Of a DNA stretch of 64,000 nt, positions 53,997 to 63,075 are shown piece after piece (position 1 is the stretch's first letter; each line of letters opens with the position of its first letter). Made by a program: the position numbers and the translations under genes. The DNA comes from Ideonella oryzae (GTDB lineage: Bacteria > Pseudomonadota > Gammaproteobacteria > Burkholderiales > Burkholderiaceae_C), in assembly GCF_024055665.1 (NCBI RefSeq), contig NZ_JAMXMC010000001.1, positions 482,337 to 546,336 of the forward strand, written 5' to 3'. The notes beneath the pieces were generated by a model. That model was not told where the DNA came from, ran no database searches, and saw nothing but the letters and a program-made list of their open reading frames with translations.

Positions 53997-54812
53997 ATGA
54001 CACACACCCCGCTTCGCCTGCTGACCCTCGCCACCCTGCTCGCCGGACTCTGGGCCTCCGCCTGCGCGGGCGCCCTGAAGATCGGTGTCGTGCCCGGCGC
54101 CTACAGCGACTCGGTGACCGCCGCCGCCAAGGAGGCCAAGAAGCAGGGCATCGACGTCCAGGTCGTCGAATTCACCGACTGGACCACGCCCAATGTGGCG
54201 CTGGACCACGGCGACATCGACGCCAACTACTTCCAGCACCAGCCCTTTCTGAGCAACGCCATCGCCAAGCAGGGCTTCAAGCTCAAGAAGGTGGCCACCG
54301 GCATCCTGTCCAACATCGGCCTGTACTCGCTCAAGCACAAGTCCATCGCCGAGATCCCGGTGGGCGGCAAGGTGGCCATCGCCAACGACCCGGTCAACCA
54401 GGGCCGCGGCCTGCTGCTGCTGCAGAAGGCCGGGCTGCTCAAGCTCAAGCCCGGCGTGGGCTACCTGGGCACGCTCAAGGACATCACCGACAACCCGAAG
54501 AAGCTGCAGTTCGTCGAGGTGGAAGGGCCGCAGCTCAGCCGCATCACCGGCGATGTGGACCTGGCCCAGGGCTACCCGCACTTCATCGTCGCCTCCAAGG
54601 CCTTCGACGCCTCCAGCGGCCTGGTCTATTCCGGCGTGGAGGACGCGCAGTTCGCGGTCAGCTTCGTGGCCCGCAGCGACAAGCCCGAGAGCCCCGACCT
54701 GAAGAAATTCATCGAGATCTACCGCCAGTCGACTGAAGTGCGCAACGTGATCCGCAAGGCCTTCAACAACGACGACCGGCTCTATGTGCTGGCCTGGCTG
54801 AACGAGAAGTGA
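53997..54812 (+). CDS. MetQ-like ABC substrate-binding protein, copy 1
   Basis: A 271-residue NlpA/MetQ-family binding protein. It has a signal peptide with Cys42 (SACAG), though the lipobox is poor. Family motifs are [50 protein letters not shown] and [15 protein letters not shown]. It is followed after 14 bp by a second such protein and by the transporter genes. In this sulphur cluster the ligand may be an organosulphur compound rather than D-methionine (inference). Confidence 0.9.
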   Translation: MTHTPLRLLTLATLLAGLWASACAGALKIGVVPGAYSDSVTAAAKEAKKQGIDVQVVEFTDWTTPNVALDHGDIDANYFQHQPFLSNAIAKQGFKLKKVATGILSNIGLYSLKHKSIAEIPVGGKVAIANDPVNQGRGLLLLQKAGLLKLKPGVGYLGTLKDITDNPKKLQFVEVEGPQLSRITGDVDLAQGYPHFIVASKAFDASSGLVYSGVEDAQFAVSFVARSDKPESPDLKKFIEIYRQSTEVRNVIRKAFNNDDRLYVLAWLNEK

Positions 54813-54826
54813 GGGAGCGCCGCGCC

Positions 54827-55717
54827 ATGAAGAACACTTTGCATCGCATTGGCCATGGGATCAGCCTGACCCTGGGGCTGGCCTTCGGCCTCATCGGCGC
54901 CAGCCTCGGCGCCCAGGCTGGCACGCTGAAGATCGGCGTGGTGCCCGGCGTGTTCGCCGACACCGTGAAGATCGCCGCCAAGGAGGCCCAGAAGGAAGGC
55001 CTGGAGGTGAAGATCGTCGAGTTCACCGACTGGACCACGCCCAACATCGCGCTCAACGCCGGCGACATCGACCTCAACTACTTTCAGAACCAGGAGTTCC
55101 TGGCCAACGCCAACGCGGCTCAGAAGTTCGACCTGAAGCCGGTGGAGCCGGGCATCCTGTCCTACATCGGCCTGTACTCGAAGAAGTACAAGCGCGCCGC
55201 CGACCTGCCCCAGGGCGCGCTGGTGGCCATCGCCAGCGATCCGGTCAACCAGGGCCGTGGCCTGCGCCTGCTGGAAAAGCTCGGCCTGGTGCAGCTCAAG
55301 CCCCAGGCCGGCCTGCTGGCCAGGCTCAGCGACATCGCGGCCAACCCCAAGCAGCTGAAGTTCAAGGAAGTGGATGGCCCGCACCTGGCCCAGGCGACGC
55401 AAGACGTGGACTTGGCCCAGGGCTACCCCTACTTCATCATCGCGGCCAAGGCCTTCGACCCCTCCAGCGCCCTGGTGCTCTCGCACGGCGAGAGCGACCG
55501 CTTCGCCATCCACTTCGTCGCCCGCGCCGACAAGGTGGGCCAGCCGGACGTGAAGCGCTTCATCGCGATCTACCAGCAGTCGCCCGCGGTGCGCGCCTAC
55601 ATCGACCAGTTCTACGGCGGCGACAAGCGCCTGTACCGCCTGGCCTGGCTGCCCACCACACCGGCCACCGCCAGCGCCGAAGCCGCGCCCGAGCCGAAGA
55701 AGGGAGGTGCGCTGTGA
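54827..55717 (+). CDS. MetQ-like ABC substrate-binding protein, copy 2
   Basis: A 296-residue NlpA/MetQ-family binding protein clearly similar to copy 1 (same [24 protein letters not shown] and AKAFD motifs) but diverged throughout, so it is an old duplication. It has a cleavable signal peptide ending near AQAGT and no lipobox cysteine. An extra C-terminal Ala/Glu/Pro tail of about 20 residues is unusual. A GTG overlapping the stop of copy 1 would add 6 residues. Its stop overlaps the metN start (GTGA). Confidence 0.9.
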   Translation: MKNTLHRIGHGISLTLGLAFGLIGASLGAQAGTLKIGVVPGVFADTVKIAAKEAQKEGLEVKIVEFTDWTTPNIALNAGDIDLNYFQNQEFLANANAAQKFDLKPVEPGILSYIGLYSKKYKRAADLPQGALVAIASDPVNQGRGLRLLEKLGLVQLKPQAGLLARLSDIAANPKQLKFKEVDGPHLAQATQDVDLAQGYPYFIIAAKAFDPSSALVLSHGESDRFAIHFVARADKVGQPDVKRFIAIYQQSPAVRAYIDQFYGGDKRLYRLAWLPTTPATASAEAAPEPKKGGAL

Positions 55718-56874
55718 GCCTGTCACTGCTGCAACGCGCCACCTTGGTGGCGCCCGAGGCGGCCCTGGCCAGCCCGGCACAGGCCCCGGCGGAAGCGGAG
55801 GCTGCGCTGCCCCACCGCGGCGGCGGCGCCGTCCGCTTCGAGGCGCTGGGCAAGACCTACCTCAGCGGCTCCGGCCCGGTGCAGGCCCTGCAGGGCATCA
55901 CGCTGGACATCGCGCCCGGCCGCATCTTCGGCATCATCGGCCGCAGCGGGGCCGGCAAGTCCAGCCTGCTGCGCACCATCAACCGGCTGGAGCAGCCCAG
56001 CGAGGGGCGCGTGCGGGTCGACGGTGTGGACATCGCCACGCTGGACGCCCGGGGCCTGGTGGCCCTGCGCCGACGGGTCGGCATGATCTTCCAGCACTTC
56101 AACCTGCTGTCGGCCAAGACGGTGTGGGACAACGTGGCCCTGCCGCTGCGCGTGGCCGGCGTGCCGCGGGCCGAGACCGAGGCGCGGGTGAACGAGGCCC
56201 TGTCCCTGGTGGGCCTGGAGGCCAAGCACCACGTCCATCCCCAGCGCCTGTCGGGCGGGCAGAAACAGCGCGTGGGCATTGCCCGCGCCCTGGTCACCCG
56301 GCCCGAGATCCTGCTGTGCGACGAGGCCACCTCGGCGCTGGACCCGGAAACCACGCAGTCCATCCTCGCCCTGCTCAAGGACATCAACCGGCGGCTGGGC
56401 ATCACGATCATCCTCATCACCCATGAGATGAGCGTGATCCGCGAAATCGCCGACGAGGTGCTGGTGCTGGAACAAGGCCGCATCGCCGAGCACGGTCCCG
56501 TGTGGCAGGTCTTCGGCGAGCCGCGCCACGACGCCACCCGCGCCCTGCTGGCCCCGCTGCAGCACGAGCTGCCGGACGACCTGAAGGCCCGCCTGCAGGC
56601 CACTCCGCCGCCGCTGGGCACGCCTTCGCAGCGCATCCTGCAGCTCAGCTACACCGGGGCCGACGGCCTGGAGCCGGACTTCGCCGCCATCGGTCAGGCC
56701 TTGCAGCAGCCGGTGCGCCTGGTGCACGGCGGGGTGGACCGCATCCAGGGCCATGCCCAGGGCCGTCTGCTGATCGCGCTGGACAGCGCCCTGCCCCTGC
56801 CGCCGCTGGCCACGCTGACCAGCGGCCCGCACCCCATCGCCCACCACATCCAGGAGCTGGGTCATGTCGTTTGA
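55714..56874 (+). CDS. metN: MetN-type ABC transporter ATPase
   Basis: A 386-residue ATPase of the methionine-uptake family. Walker A GRSGAGKS, signature LSGGQKQR and Walker [12 protein letters not shown] are intact, and a C-terminal NIL-type regulatory domain follows (about 300-380). It has an extra Ala/Pro/Glu-rich leader of about 40 residues before the domain, not seen in E. coli MetN. GTG start overlaps the binding-protein stop; the 3' end overlaps metI by 11 bp. Confidence 0.92.
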   Translation: MSLSLLQRATLVAPEAALASPAQAPAEAEAALPHRGGGAVRFEALGKTYLSGSGPVQALQGITLDIAPGRIFGIIGRSGAGKSSLLRTINRLEQPSEGRVRVDGVDIATLDARGLVALRRRVGMIFQHFNLLSAKTVWDNVALPLRVAGVPRAETEARVNEALSLVGLEAKHHVHPQRLSGGQKQRVGIARALVTRPEILLCDEATSALDPETTQSILALLKDINRRLGITIILITHEMSVIREIADEVLVLEQGRIAEHGPVWQVFGEPRHDATRALLAPLQHELPDDLKARLQATPPPLGTPSQRILQLSYTGADGLEPDFAAIGQALQQPVRLVHGGVDRIQGHAQGRLLIALDSALPLPPLATLTSGPHPIAHHIQELGHVV

Positions 56875-57526
56875 ACTCTCGCTGGAGCCCGGCACCTACC
56901 TGGATGCCCTGCTCGACACGCTGCAGATGGTGGTCGTCTCGGGTGGCTTCGCCCTGTTGGCCGGCATTCCGCTGGCGGTGCTGCTGATCGCCACTGCACC
57001 CGGTGGCTTCCGGCCCGCGCCCCGCATCCACCGCGCGGTGGGCAGCGTGGTCAACGGCTTTCGGGCCACGCCCTTCATCGTGCTGCTGGTCGCGCTGATC
57101 CCCTTCACCCGGCTGGTGGCGGGCACCACCATCGGCGTGTGGGCGGCCATCGTGCCGCTGGCCATCAGCGCCACGCCCTTCTTCGCCCGCATCGCCGAGG
57201 TCAGCCTGCGCGAGGTGGACCCCGGCCTGATCGAGGCCGCCCAGGCCATGGGCTGCCAGCGCTGGCACATCGTGCGCCATGTGCTGCTGCCCGAGGCCCT
57301 GCCCGGCATCGTCGGCGGCTTCACCATCACCCTGGTCGCGCTCATCAGCTCCTCGGCCATGGCCGGTGCGGTGGGTGCCGGCGGCCTGGGCGACCTGGCC
57401 ATCCGTTACGGCTACCAGCGCTTCGACACCCAGGTGATGGTCCTGGTGATCGCCATCCTCATCGCCCTGGTCACGCTGGTGCAGTTCAGCGGCGACCGCC
57501 TGGTGCACTGGCTGCGCAGCCGCTGA
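56864..57526 (+). CDS. metI: MetI-type ABC transporter permease
   Basis: A 220-residue permease with five to six membrane segments and the usual coupling loop [21 protein letters not shown]. It forms the channel with the MetN ATPase directly upstream. Substrate class D-methionine or other small sulphur compounds; the downstream monooxygenase genes favour the latter (inference). Confidence 0.92.
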   Translation: MSFELSLEPGTYLDALLDTLQMVVVSGGFALLAGIPLAVLLIATAPGGFRPAPRIHRAVGSVVNGFRATPFIVLLVALIPFTRLVAGTTIGVWAAIVPLAISATPFFARIAEVSLREVDPGLIEAAQAMGCQRWHIVRHVLLPEALPGIVGGFTITLVALISSSAMAGAVGAGGLGDLAIRYGYQRFDTQVMVLVIAILIALVTLVQFSGDRLVHWLRSR

Positions 57527-57573
57527 CCCCACCCCGAGCGCGCACACACCACAAAACACCCCATGAGTACCCC

Positions 57574-58854
57574 ATGAGCACCGACACCCTGCTGCCGCCC
57601 CGGGCGGGCGACCCCGCCGACCACGCCACCGCTGACGCCACCCGCCTGCCCCGCCCCCCGTCGCCCCCGCGCCGCCTGAACACGACGGAGGAAGCCCTGG
57701 ACGCCGCCCAGGCCCTGGCCGCCGTCTTCCGCACCGGCGCGTCCGAGCGCGATCGCACACGCCGCCTGCCCTGGGACGAGATCGAGGCCTACACCGCCAG
57801 CGGCCTGGGCAGCATCACCGTGCCACGGGCCTATGGCGGCCCGGAGCTGCCCTTCACCACCCTGGCCCAGGTCTTCGTCACCCTCTGCGCGGCCGACCCG
57901 GCCCTGGGTCAGATCCCGCAGAACCACTTCGGCGTGCTGGGCATCCTGAAGGAAGCCGGCAGCGAAGCCCAGAAGCAGCGCCTGTTCGGCGAGGTGCTGG
58001 CCGGCTGGCGCCTGGGCAATGCCGGCCCCGAGCGCAAGTCCAAAGCCAGCCCCACCATCACCCAGGGCGCCACCACGCTGCGCGACACACCGGCCGGCCA
58101 GCGCCTGACCGGCCACCGCTACTACTCGACCGGCGCCATCTTCGCCCACCGCATCCCCACCCGCGCGGTGGACCAACAGGGGCGTGCCGTGCATGTGTGG
58201 GTGCCCCGCACGGCCCGCGGCGTGCGCATCGTCGACGACTGGTCGGCCTTCGGCCAGCGCACCACGGCCAGCGGCAGCGTGGTGTTCGAGGATGTGCCCA
58301 TCCTGCCCGAGGATGTGCTGCCCCTGTGGCCGCTGGCCGATCGCCCGGGGCTCTACGGCCCCAGCTCGCAGCTGATCCAGGCCGCCATCGACCAGGGCAT
58401 CGCCCAGGCCGCGCTGGACGATGCGCTCACCTTCGTGCGCGAGAAGGCCCGGCCCTGGGTCGATTCCGGCCTGGAGCGCGCGGTGGACGACCCCTATCTG
58501 ATCGGCGAGGTGGGCCGGCTTCAGATCGAGCTGCACGCCGCACACGAGATCCTGCTGGAAGCCGCCCAAACCCTGGACGAGGCGGCTGCCGCACCGGTGA
58601 CGGCCGAATCCAGCGGCCGCGCCTCGGTGGCCGTGGCCGAAGCCAAGGTGCTGACCACCCGCATCGCGCTGGCCGCCAGCGAGAAGCTGTTCGAGCTGGC
58701 CGGCTCGGCCGCCACCCGCGCGGCCCACAACCTGGACCGCCACTGGCGCAACGCCCGCGTGCACACCCTGCACGACCCGGTGCGCTGGAAGCTGCACCTC
58801 ATCGGCAACCACCGCCTCAACGGCGTGCTGCCGGCCCGCCATTCCTGGAACTGA
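57574..58854 (+). CDS. SfnB-like flavin-dependent monooxygenase, copy A
   Basis: A 426-residue acyl-CoA dehydrogenase-fold protein in the SfnB/DszC branch. Motifs are SGLGSITVPRAYGGPEL, LGQIPQNHFGVL, DDWSAFGQRTTASGSV and the terminal RHWRNARVHTLHDPVRWK, characteristic of sulphur-related members. About 40 N-terminal residues are low-complexity Pro/Ala-rich. Translation may be coupled to a 4-codon reading frame ending at its ATG. It lies 47 bp after metI and precedes a close relative. Confidence 0.88.
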   Translation: MSTDTLLPPRAGDPADHATADATRLPRPPSPPRRLNTTEEALDAAQALAAVFRTGASERDRTRRLPWDEIEAYTASGLGSITVPRAYGGPELPFTTLAQVFVTLCAADPALGQIPQNHFGVLGILKEAGSEAQKQRLFGEVLAGWRLGNAGPERKSKASPTITQGATTLRDTPAGQRLTGHRYYSTGAIFAHRIPTRAVDQQGRAVHVWVPRTARGVRIVDDWSAFGQRTTASGSVVFEDVPILPEDVLPLWPLADRPGLYGPSSQLIQAAIDQGIAQAALDDALTFVREKARPWVDSGLERAVDDPYLIGEVGRLQIELHAAHEILLEAAQTLDEAAAAPVTAESSGRASVAVAEAKVLTTRIALAASEKLFELAGSAATRAAHNLDRHWRNARVHTLHDPVRWKLHLIGNHRLNGVLPARHSWN

Positions 58855-58876
58855 ACCGCCGCGGCGCCCCCACACC

Positions 58877-60127
58877 ATGCCCCTGTTGTACGAACCCGTG
58901 CCGGTGGACAGCCACCCGGCCCCCGCCGCGGCACCCCGCCAGGTGCCCCACCGCATCCAGACCGATGCCGAGGCGCTGGCCGTGGCCCGCCGCGTGGCCG
59001 CCGAGCTGGCCCCCGGTGCTGCCCAGCGCGACCGCGAGCGCCTGCTGCCCTGGACCGAGCTGGACACCTTCGTGGCCAGCGGCCTGTGGGCCATCACTGT
59101 GCCCAAGGCCCTGGGCGGTGCCGGCGTGTCGGCCGGCACCCTGGCCGAGGTGACCGCGCTGATCGCCGAGGCCGACAGCTCGCTGGGCCAGATCCCGCAG
59201 AACCACTTCTACGCGCTGGAGGTGCTGCGCGTGGGCGGCAGCCCGGCCCAGCAGCGCTTCTTCTACGGCGAGGTGCTGGCCGGCCGACGCCTGGGCAATG
59301 CCCTGGCCGAGATCGGCCACAAGGACTTCCAGCGCCGCACCCGGCTGATCCCCGACGGCGACGGCTGGCGCGTCCAGGGCCGCAAGTTCTACTGCACCGG
59401 CGCGGTCTACGCGCACTGGATCCCGACCCTGGTGGTCGCCGAAGAAGCGGGCCGGCCCCTGCAGTACCTGGCCTTCGTGCCGCGCGACGCCCAGGGCGTG
59501 GACATCACCGACGACTGGGACGGCTTCGGCCAGCGGGTGACGGGCAGCGGCTCGGTGGCCTTCGACCACGTGCGGGTCGAAGCCGACTGGGTGGTGCCCT
59601 TCCAGACCTCCTTCGAGCGCCCCACCACCATCGGCCCGGTGGCCCAGCTGCTGCATGCGGCCATCGACCTGGGCGTGGCCCGCGCCGCGCTGGCCGCCAC
59701 CCTGCCCTTTGTGCGCGAGGAAGCCCGGCCCTGGATCGACGCCAAGGTGGCCCGCGCCGCCGAGGACCCGCTGCTGATCCAGCAGGTGGGCGAAACCACG
59801 GTGCAGCTGCGCGCCGCCGAGGCCCTGCTGCGCAGGGCCTCCCGCTTCGTCGACGCGGCCCAGGCCGCGCCGGGCGAGCGCAGCGTGGCCGAGGCCTCCA
59901 TCGCCGTGGCCGAGGCCCGGGTGCAGACCACCACCGCCGCGCTGGACGCGTCCACCCGCCTGTTCGAGCTGGGCGGCACCGCCGCCACGCTGGACCACCG
60001 CGGCCTGGACCGCTTCTGGCGCAACGCCCGCACCCACACCCTGCATGACCCGGTGCGCTGGAAGTACCACGCCGTGGGCAACTTCTTCCTCAACGACCGC
60101 CTTCCGCCGCGCCACGGCGCGCTCTGA
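58877..60127 (+). CDS. SfnB-like flavin-dependent monooxygenase, copy B
   Basis: A 416-residue relative of copy A, with SGLWAITVPKALGGAG, LGQIPQNHFYALEVL, DDWDGFGQRVTGSGSV and RFWRNARTHTLHDPVRWKY. The shared architecture with copies at 57574 and 49400 makes three paralogues within 11 kb. It is followed after 3 bp by the NtaA/DszA-like monooxygenase gene. DszC/DszA-type pairs act in succession on sulphones, which fits this order. Confidence 0.88.
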   Translation: MPLLYEPVPVDSHPAPAAAPRQVPHRIQTDAEALAVARRVAAELAPGAAQRDRERLLPWTELDTFVASGLWAITVPKALGGAGVSAGTLAEVTALIAEADSSLGQIPQNHFYALEVLRVGGSPAQQRFFYGEVLAGRRLGNALAEIGHKDFQRRTRLIPDGDGWRVQGRKFYCTGAVYAHWIPTLVVAEEAGRPLQYLAFVPRDAQGVDITDDWDGFGQRVTGSGSVAFDHVRVEADWVVPFQTSFERPTTIGPVAQLLHAAIDLGVARAALAATLPFVREEARPWIDAKVARAAEDPLLIQQVGETTVQLRAAEALLRRASRFVDAAQAAPGERSVAEASIAVAEARVQTTTAALDASTRLFELGGTAATLDHRGLDRFWRNARTHTLHDPVRWKYHAVGNFFLNDRLPPRHGAL

Positions 60128-60130
60128 GCC

Positions 60131-61549
60131 ATGTCTGCACCCAAACGCCTGCTGGTCAACGCCTTCAACATGAACTGCGTGGGCCACATCCACCACGGCC
60201 TGTGGACGCACCCGCGCGACCGCTCCACCGAATACAACACCCTCGGCTACTGGACCGACATCGCCCGGCTGCTGGAGCGCGGCCTGTTCGATGGCCTGTT
60301 CATCGCCGACATCGTCGGCAGCTACGACGTCTACCAAGGCGGGCTGGACCTGACCCTGCAGGAGGCCATCCAGCTGCCGGCCAACGACCCGTGGATGCTG
60401 GTGTCCGCGATGGCTGCGGTGACCCAACACCTGGGCTTCGGCCTGACGGCCAGCACCGGCGCGGAGACGCCCTTCACCTTCGCCCGCAAGGCCAGCACGC
60501 TGGACCAGCTGACCGGCGGGCGCCTGGGCTGGAACATCGTCACCGGCTACATCGACAGCGGCGCGCGCGCCCTGGGCCACGAGCGCCTGGTGGCACACGA
60601 CCTGCGCTACGACCAGGCTGACGACTTCCTGGCCCTGTGCTACCGGCTGTGGGAAGGCAGCTGGGAGGACGATGCCGTGCGCAAGGACCGCGCGCGCCGC
60701 ATCTACGCCGACCCGGCCCAGGTGCATGCCATCGCCCACGACGGCCCCTTCTACCGCTCGCAGGGCGTGCACATGTGCGAGCCCTCGCCGCAGCGCACGC
60801 CGGTGCTCTACCAGGCCGGCACCTCGGGCCGCGGCCAGCGCTTTGCGGGCGAACATGCCGAGTGCGTGTTCATTGCCGCCAACGACCCCGCCGCCGCCCG
60901 TGCCACCGCGGGCCGGCTGCGCCAGAGCCTGGTGGCCGCCGGCCGACGGCCCGAGGACGTGAAGATCTTCGTGGCCCTGTCCGTGGTGGCCGGTGCCACC
61001 GAGGCCGAGGCGCGGGACCGCCATGCCGAGTACCAGCGCTACGCCAGCCCCGAGGCCGGCCTGGCCCACTTCGCGGCCAGCACCGGCGTGGACTTCGCCC
61101 GCTACGGCCTGGACGACCCGATCGACTACAGCGGCTCCAACGCGATCCAGTCGGCCGGCCAGACCGCCCAGCAGCGCGGCTGGACCACCCGCCGCCAGCT
61201 GCTGCAGCAGTTCACCCTGGGCAGCCGCTACCCCACCCTGGTGGGCAGCGGCAGCCAGATTGCCGACGAGCTGGTGCGCTGGCTGGACGAAGGCGACATC
61301 GACGGCATCAACCTCAGCCGCATCGTCGTGCCCGAAACCTGGGCCGACTTCATCGACCACGTGGTGCCCGAGCTGCAGGCCCGCGGCCGCTACCGCACCG
61401 CTTATGACGAAGGCACGCTGCGCCACAAGCTGTTCGGCCAGGGCGACCGGCTGCCCGCGGCCCACCCCGCCGCCGCCGTGCGCGGTCTGGCCACCCAGGC
61501 CAGCCCCAGCGCAGACACGGCACGCCCGGTGAGCTTCACCGGCGCCTGA
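60131..61549 (+). CDS. NtaA/SnaA/DszA-family FMN-dependent monooxygenase
   Basis: A 472-residue luciferase-fold monooxygenase of the nitrilotriacetate/DszA family. Typical segments are NAFNMNCVGHIHHGLWTHP, FDGLFIADIVGSYDVY, GRLGWNIVTGY, RYDQADDFLALCYRLWEGSW and VLYQAGTSGRGQRFAGEHAE. Family members cleave C-S or C-N bonds with reduced FMN. No flavin reductase is encoded nearby. Last gene of the rightward sulphur operon; it converges on the VF530 gene. Confidence 0.9.
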   Translation: MSAPKRLLVNAFNMNCVGHIHHGLWTHPRDRSTEYNTLGYWTDIARLLERGLFDGLFIADIVGSYDVYQGGLDLTLQEAIQLPANDPWMLVSAMAAVTQHLGFGLTASTGAETPFTFARKASTLDQLTGGRLGWNIVTGYIDSGARALGHERLVAHDLRYDQADDFLALCYRLWEGSWEDDAVRKDRARRIYADPAQVHAIAHDGPFYRSQGVHMCEPSPQRTPVLYQAGTSGRGQRFAGEHAECVFIAANDPAAARATAGRLRQSLVAAGRRPEDVKIFVALSVVAGATEAEARDRHAEYQRYASPEAGLAHFAASTGVDFARYGLDDPIDYSGSNAIQSAGQTAQQRGWTTRRQLLQQFTLGSRYPTLVGSGSQIADELVRWLDEGDIDGINLSRIVVPETWADFIDHVVPELQARGRYRTAYDEGTLRHKLFGQGDRLPAAHPAAAVRGLATQASPSADTARPVSFTGA

Positions 61550-61556
61550 CCGGTGC

Positions 61557-61823
61557 TCAGGGGCGGGTCTGTCGCTTGCGCTCCCGCAGCATGAACAGGT
61601 AGAGCCCCTCGACCTTCTCGCGCGCCCACGGCGTCTTGCGCAGGAACTTCAGGCTCGACTTGACGCTGGGCTCGAAGGCGAAGCAGCGCAAGGGGATGCG
61701 CGCGTCCAGGCCCTCCCAGCCGTACTCCTCACTCAGGGCCGTCACGATGGCTTCCAGCGTCAGGCCATGCAAGGGATTGCGCGGCTGTGCCGGCGGCGGA
61801 GCGGGCGGTGATGCGTCGTTCAT
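61557..61823 (-). CDS. VF530/DUF2132 family small protein
   Basis: An 88-residue DNA-binding-fold protein of the VF530 (DUF2132) family, recognised from [20 protein letters not shown], the central [20 protein letters not shown] and VEGLYLF. The ATG at 61823 opens the conserved region. Homologues are known from Vibrio; here it lies next to the integron array but points away from it and has no attC of its own in view. Function unknown. Confidence 0.88.
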   Translation of the reverse strand: MNDASPPAPPPAQPRNPLHGLTLEAIVTALSEEYGWEGLDARIPLRCFAFEPSVKSSLKFLRKTPWAREKVEGLYLFMLRERKRQTRP

Positions 61824-62122
61824 GAGGCGATTGTCGTCGGCTGGGGGTCGGGCGACTTGAGACCGGAATCGGCCAGGAGCGGCCGTCACTCACCCCCCCC
61901 GCTTGGGGGGGCACGTCCCGACGTTGGCTGCCTAGTGGCATCCACAAGTTGATGGACTCGCTCACACTCCGTTTCGATGAGCCATTTGTCGCTCTGTTAC
62001 GCAGTGATACCGTGTGAGGAAGTGATCAAAAATTCAACAGAGACAGTCACTTGGCGCAGGTGCAATCGGGGATGTTCGGGAGCATCCCGGTTGTTGGTGG
62101 CGCAAAGTGGGGTCGATAACTA
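61824..62122. other. Non-coding junction upstream of the cassette array
   Basis: About 300 bp with no supported gene. A run of eight C is followed by seven G (61893-61911) and could form a strong hairpin. A second stem (GGGATG/CATCCC) lies at 62069-62088. In an integron this interval should hold the integrase gene or its recombination site; no integrase coding is present here. Confidence 0.6.
62091..62120 (+). promoter_or_regulatory. Possible cassette promoter (Pc-like)
   Basis: TTGTTG (62091-62096) and GATAAC (62115-62120) are 18 bp apart and point into the array, ending 3 bp before the first recombination core. Both hexamers are weak matches, so this is only a candidate for driving the cassettes. 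Confidence 0.25.
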
Positions 62123-62129
62123 GTTGGGC
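62123..62129 (+). other. Left-boundary recombination core (attI-like)
   Basis: GTTGGGC fits the integron core GTTRRRY and marks the 5' edge of cassette 1 (crossover between 62123 and 62124). No R'' partner lies upstream, so it is either an attI site or the remnant of one. The 11 bases GTTGGGCATCA are exactly complementary to the R'' end of attC1 at 62532-62542, which is what integration of a circular cassette produces. Confidence 0.65.
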
Positions 62130-62134
62130 ATCAC

Positions 62135-62308
62135 ATGAAAGCCACTGAGCGCCCCGGCGGGGCGATGTGGCAGCCGGGCCAAATGCATGCCGTCGTCTTG
62201 CACGCCTTCTGCCTGGTGGCAATGCTCTCGGTATCGAGCGTCGTGCCAGCTCGAAGCCGAGCCGAGCGCTCCGTCAAGCGTCTCTGCCAATCGGACTCGA
62301 CGGATTGA
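62135..62308 (+). CDS. Cassette 1: possible 57-residue membrane peptide
   Basis: A short reading frame, ATG 12 bp after the cassette edge, the usual place for a cassette gene start. Residues about 19-38 are hydrophobic (AVVLHAFCLVAMLSVSSVV), flanked by an Arg-rich C-terminal tail, so a small membrane protein is possible. There is no clear ribosome site. The remaining 290 bp of the cassette up to attC1 hold no better gene, so this may be a decayed or non-coding cassette. Low certainty. Confidence 0.35.
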   Translation: MKATERPGGAMWQPGQMHAVVLHAFCLVAMLSVSSVVPARSRAERSVKRLCQSDSTD

Positions 62309-62535
62309 ATGCAAAGACCGGCATGCATCTCTGCCGCTTGAGGCCCATGGGTGCCCAATCGCACGCAGGTCTGCCAGGTGTTCGGTGAGTGAATTCAAGG
62401 CAAACTCCTTGCCGTTTGCCGTCAGGTCGAAGGGAGTCTCATCGTGAGCGTCAGTCGTTTCCCGAAACTGCCGCCGCCAAGCGGGCCAGTCGCCAAGATT
62501 GGCCTGCCAAGAGTGGTGCTACTGGCCCGCCTGAT

Positions 62536-62604
62536 GCCCAACCCCTCCGTCAAGGGGACGTCTTGCGGCAGGCCGCAAGCCGCCCCTTACGTCGAACGTT
62601 AGAG
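62536..62604 (+). repeat. attC1 recombination site (69 bp)
   Basis: R'' GCCCAAC (62536-62542) and R' GTTAGAG (62598-62604) bound a 69-bp imperfect palindrome whose centre is TTGCGGC-AG-GCCGCAA. R'' is the exact complement of the cassette 1 left core GTTGGGC, as expected for a 62124-62598 cassette of 475 bp. The final G in R' departs from the GTTRRRY consensus. Confidence 0.85.
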
Positions 62605-62614
62605 GTCTCGACAC

Positions 62615-63004
62615 GTGAAGAACTACTGGGGCGCCGTCGTCACACAAGAAGACATGTCACTTCATGACGTTGCTGCTGAACTGAATCGCTTCCTCTTTCC
62701 AGTCAAGCTCGAGGAGACTGACAGATTTGATGAGGTGCCTGGGTTCGTAGCAGACCGTTCCGGTCGCGAACGCTTCGTCCTTCAAGGTGTTCCGCTTGAT
62801 CTGCCTGCCGATGCTCCCGCATCAGAGCGATACAACTACTTCTACTTCCGTTGCTCCGAGCCCGAAATTGAAACTCTGCCCCCTAGTCTGCGCAACCTTC
62901 CGCGCGATGCAGAAGTTGGGAGGAACGGCTATTCAATCATCAGTGAATACCTGTGCCAGAGGCTCTGCGAGAACACAAGGCTGCGCTGTGAGCCAGACCT
63001 CTAA
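62615..63004 (+). CDS. Cassette 2: hypothetical 129-residue protein
   Basis: Starts at GTG 16 bp after the cassette edge and ends with a TAA that overlaps the R'' box of attC2, so it fills cassette 2 (62599-63061, 463 bp). The protein is acidic, with KNYWGAVVTQEDMSLHDV at the start, then PGFVADRSGRERFVLQG and NYFYFRCSEPEIETLP; a soluble alpha/beta fold is likely. GC and codon use are visibly lower in GC than the chromosome, consistent with acquisition. I recognise no family. A role such as immunity, toxin-antitoxin or phage defence would fit cassettes but nothing in the sequence shows it. Confidence 0.75.
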   Translation: MKNYWGAVVTQEDMSLHDVAAELNRFLFPVKLEETDRFDEVPGFVADRSGRERFVLQGVPLDLPADAPASERYNYFYFRCSEPEIETLPPSLRNLPRDAEVGRNGYSIISEYLCQRLCENTRLRCEPDL

Positions 63005-63067
63005 CCCCTCAGTCGAGGCGACAAATTGCAGCAAGCTGCAATTTGCGCCTCACCTCGAACGTTAGGC
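62999..63067 (+). repeat. attC2 recombination site (69 bp)
   Basis: R'' CTCTAAC (62999-63005) and R' GTTAGGC (63061-63067) enclose a palindrome centred on AAATTGCAGC-AAGC-TGCAATTT. R'' is the exact complement of the cassette 2 left core GTTAGAG. Length and layout match attC1, so the two belong to one site family. Confidence 0.88.
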
Positions 63068-63075
63068 CGCTACAT

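Noticed and set aside
61995..62020. GTTACGCAG, resembling part of the class 1 attI site
   Set aside because: A 9-bp match about 110 bp from the core, not at the spacing of integrase-binding repeats; likely chance.
62120..62398. A 92-codon leftward frame filling much of cassette 1
   Set aside because: It starts at TTG without a ribosome site, ends outside the cassette edge and has Arg/His-rich composition; cassette genes normally read towards attC.
62389..62667. A 92-codon rightward frame crossing attC1
   Set aside because: It spans a recombination site and overlaps the start of the better-supported cassette 2 gene.
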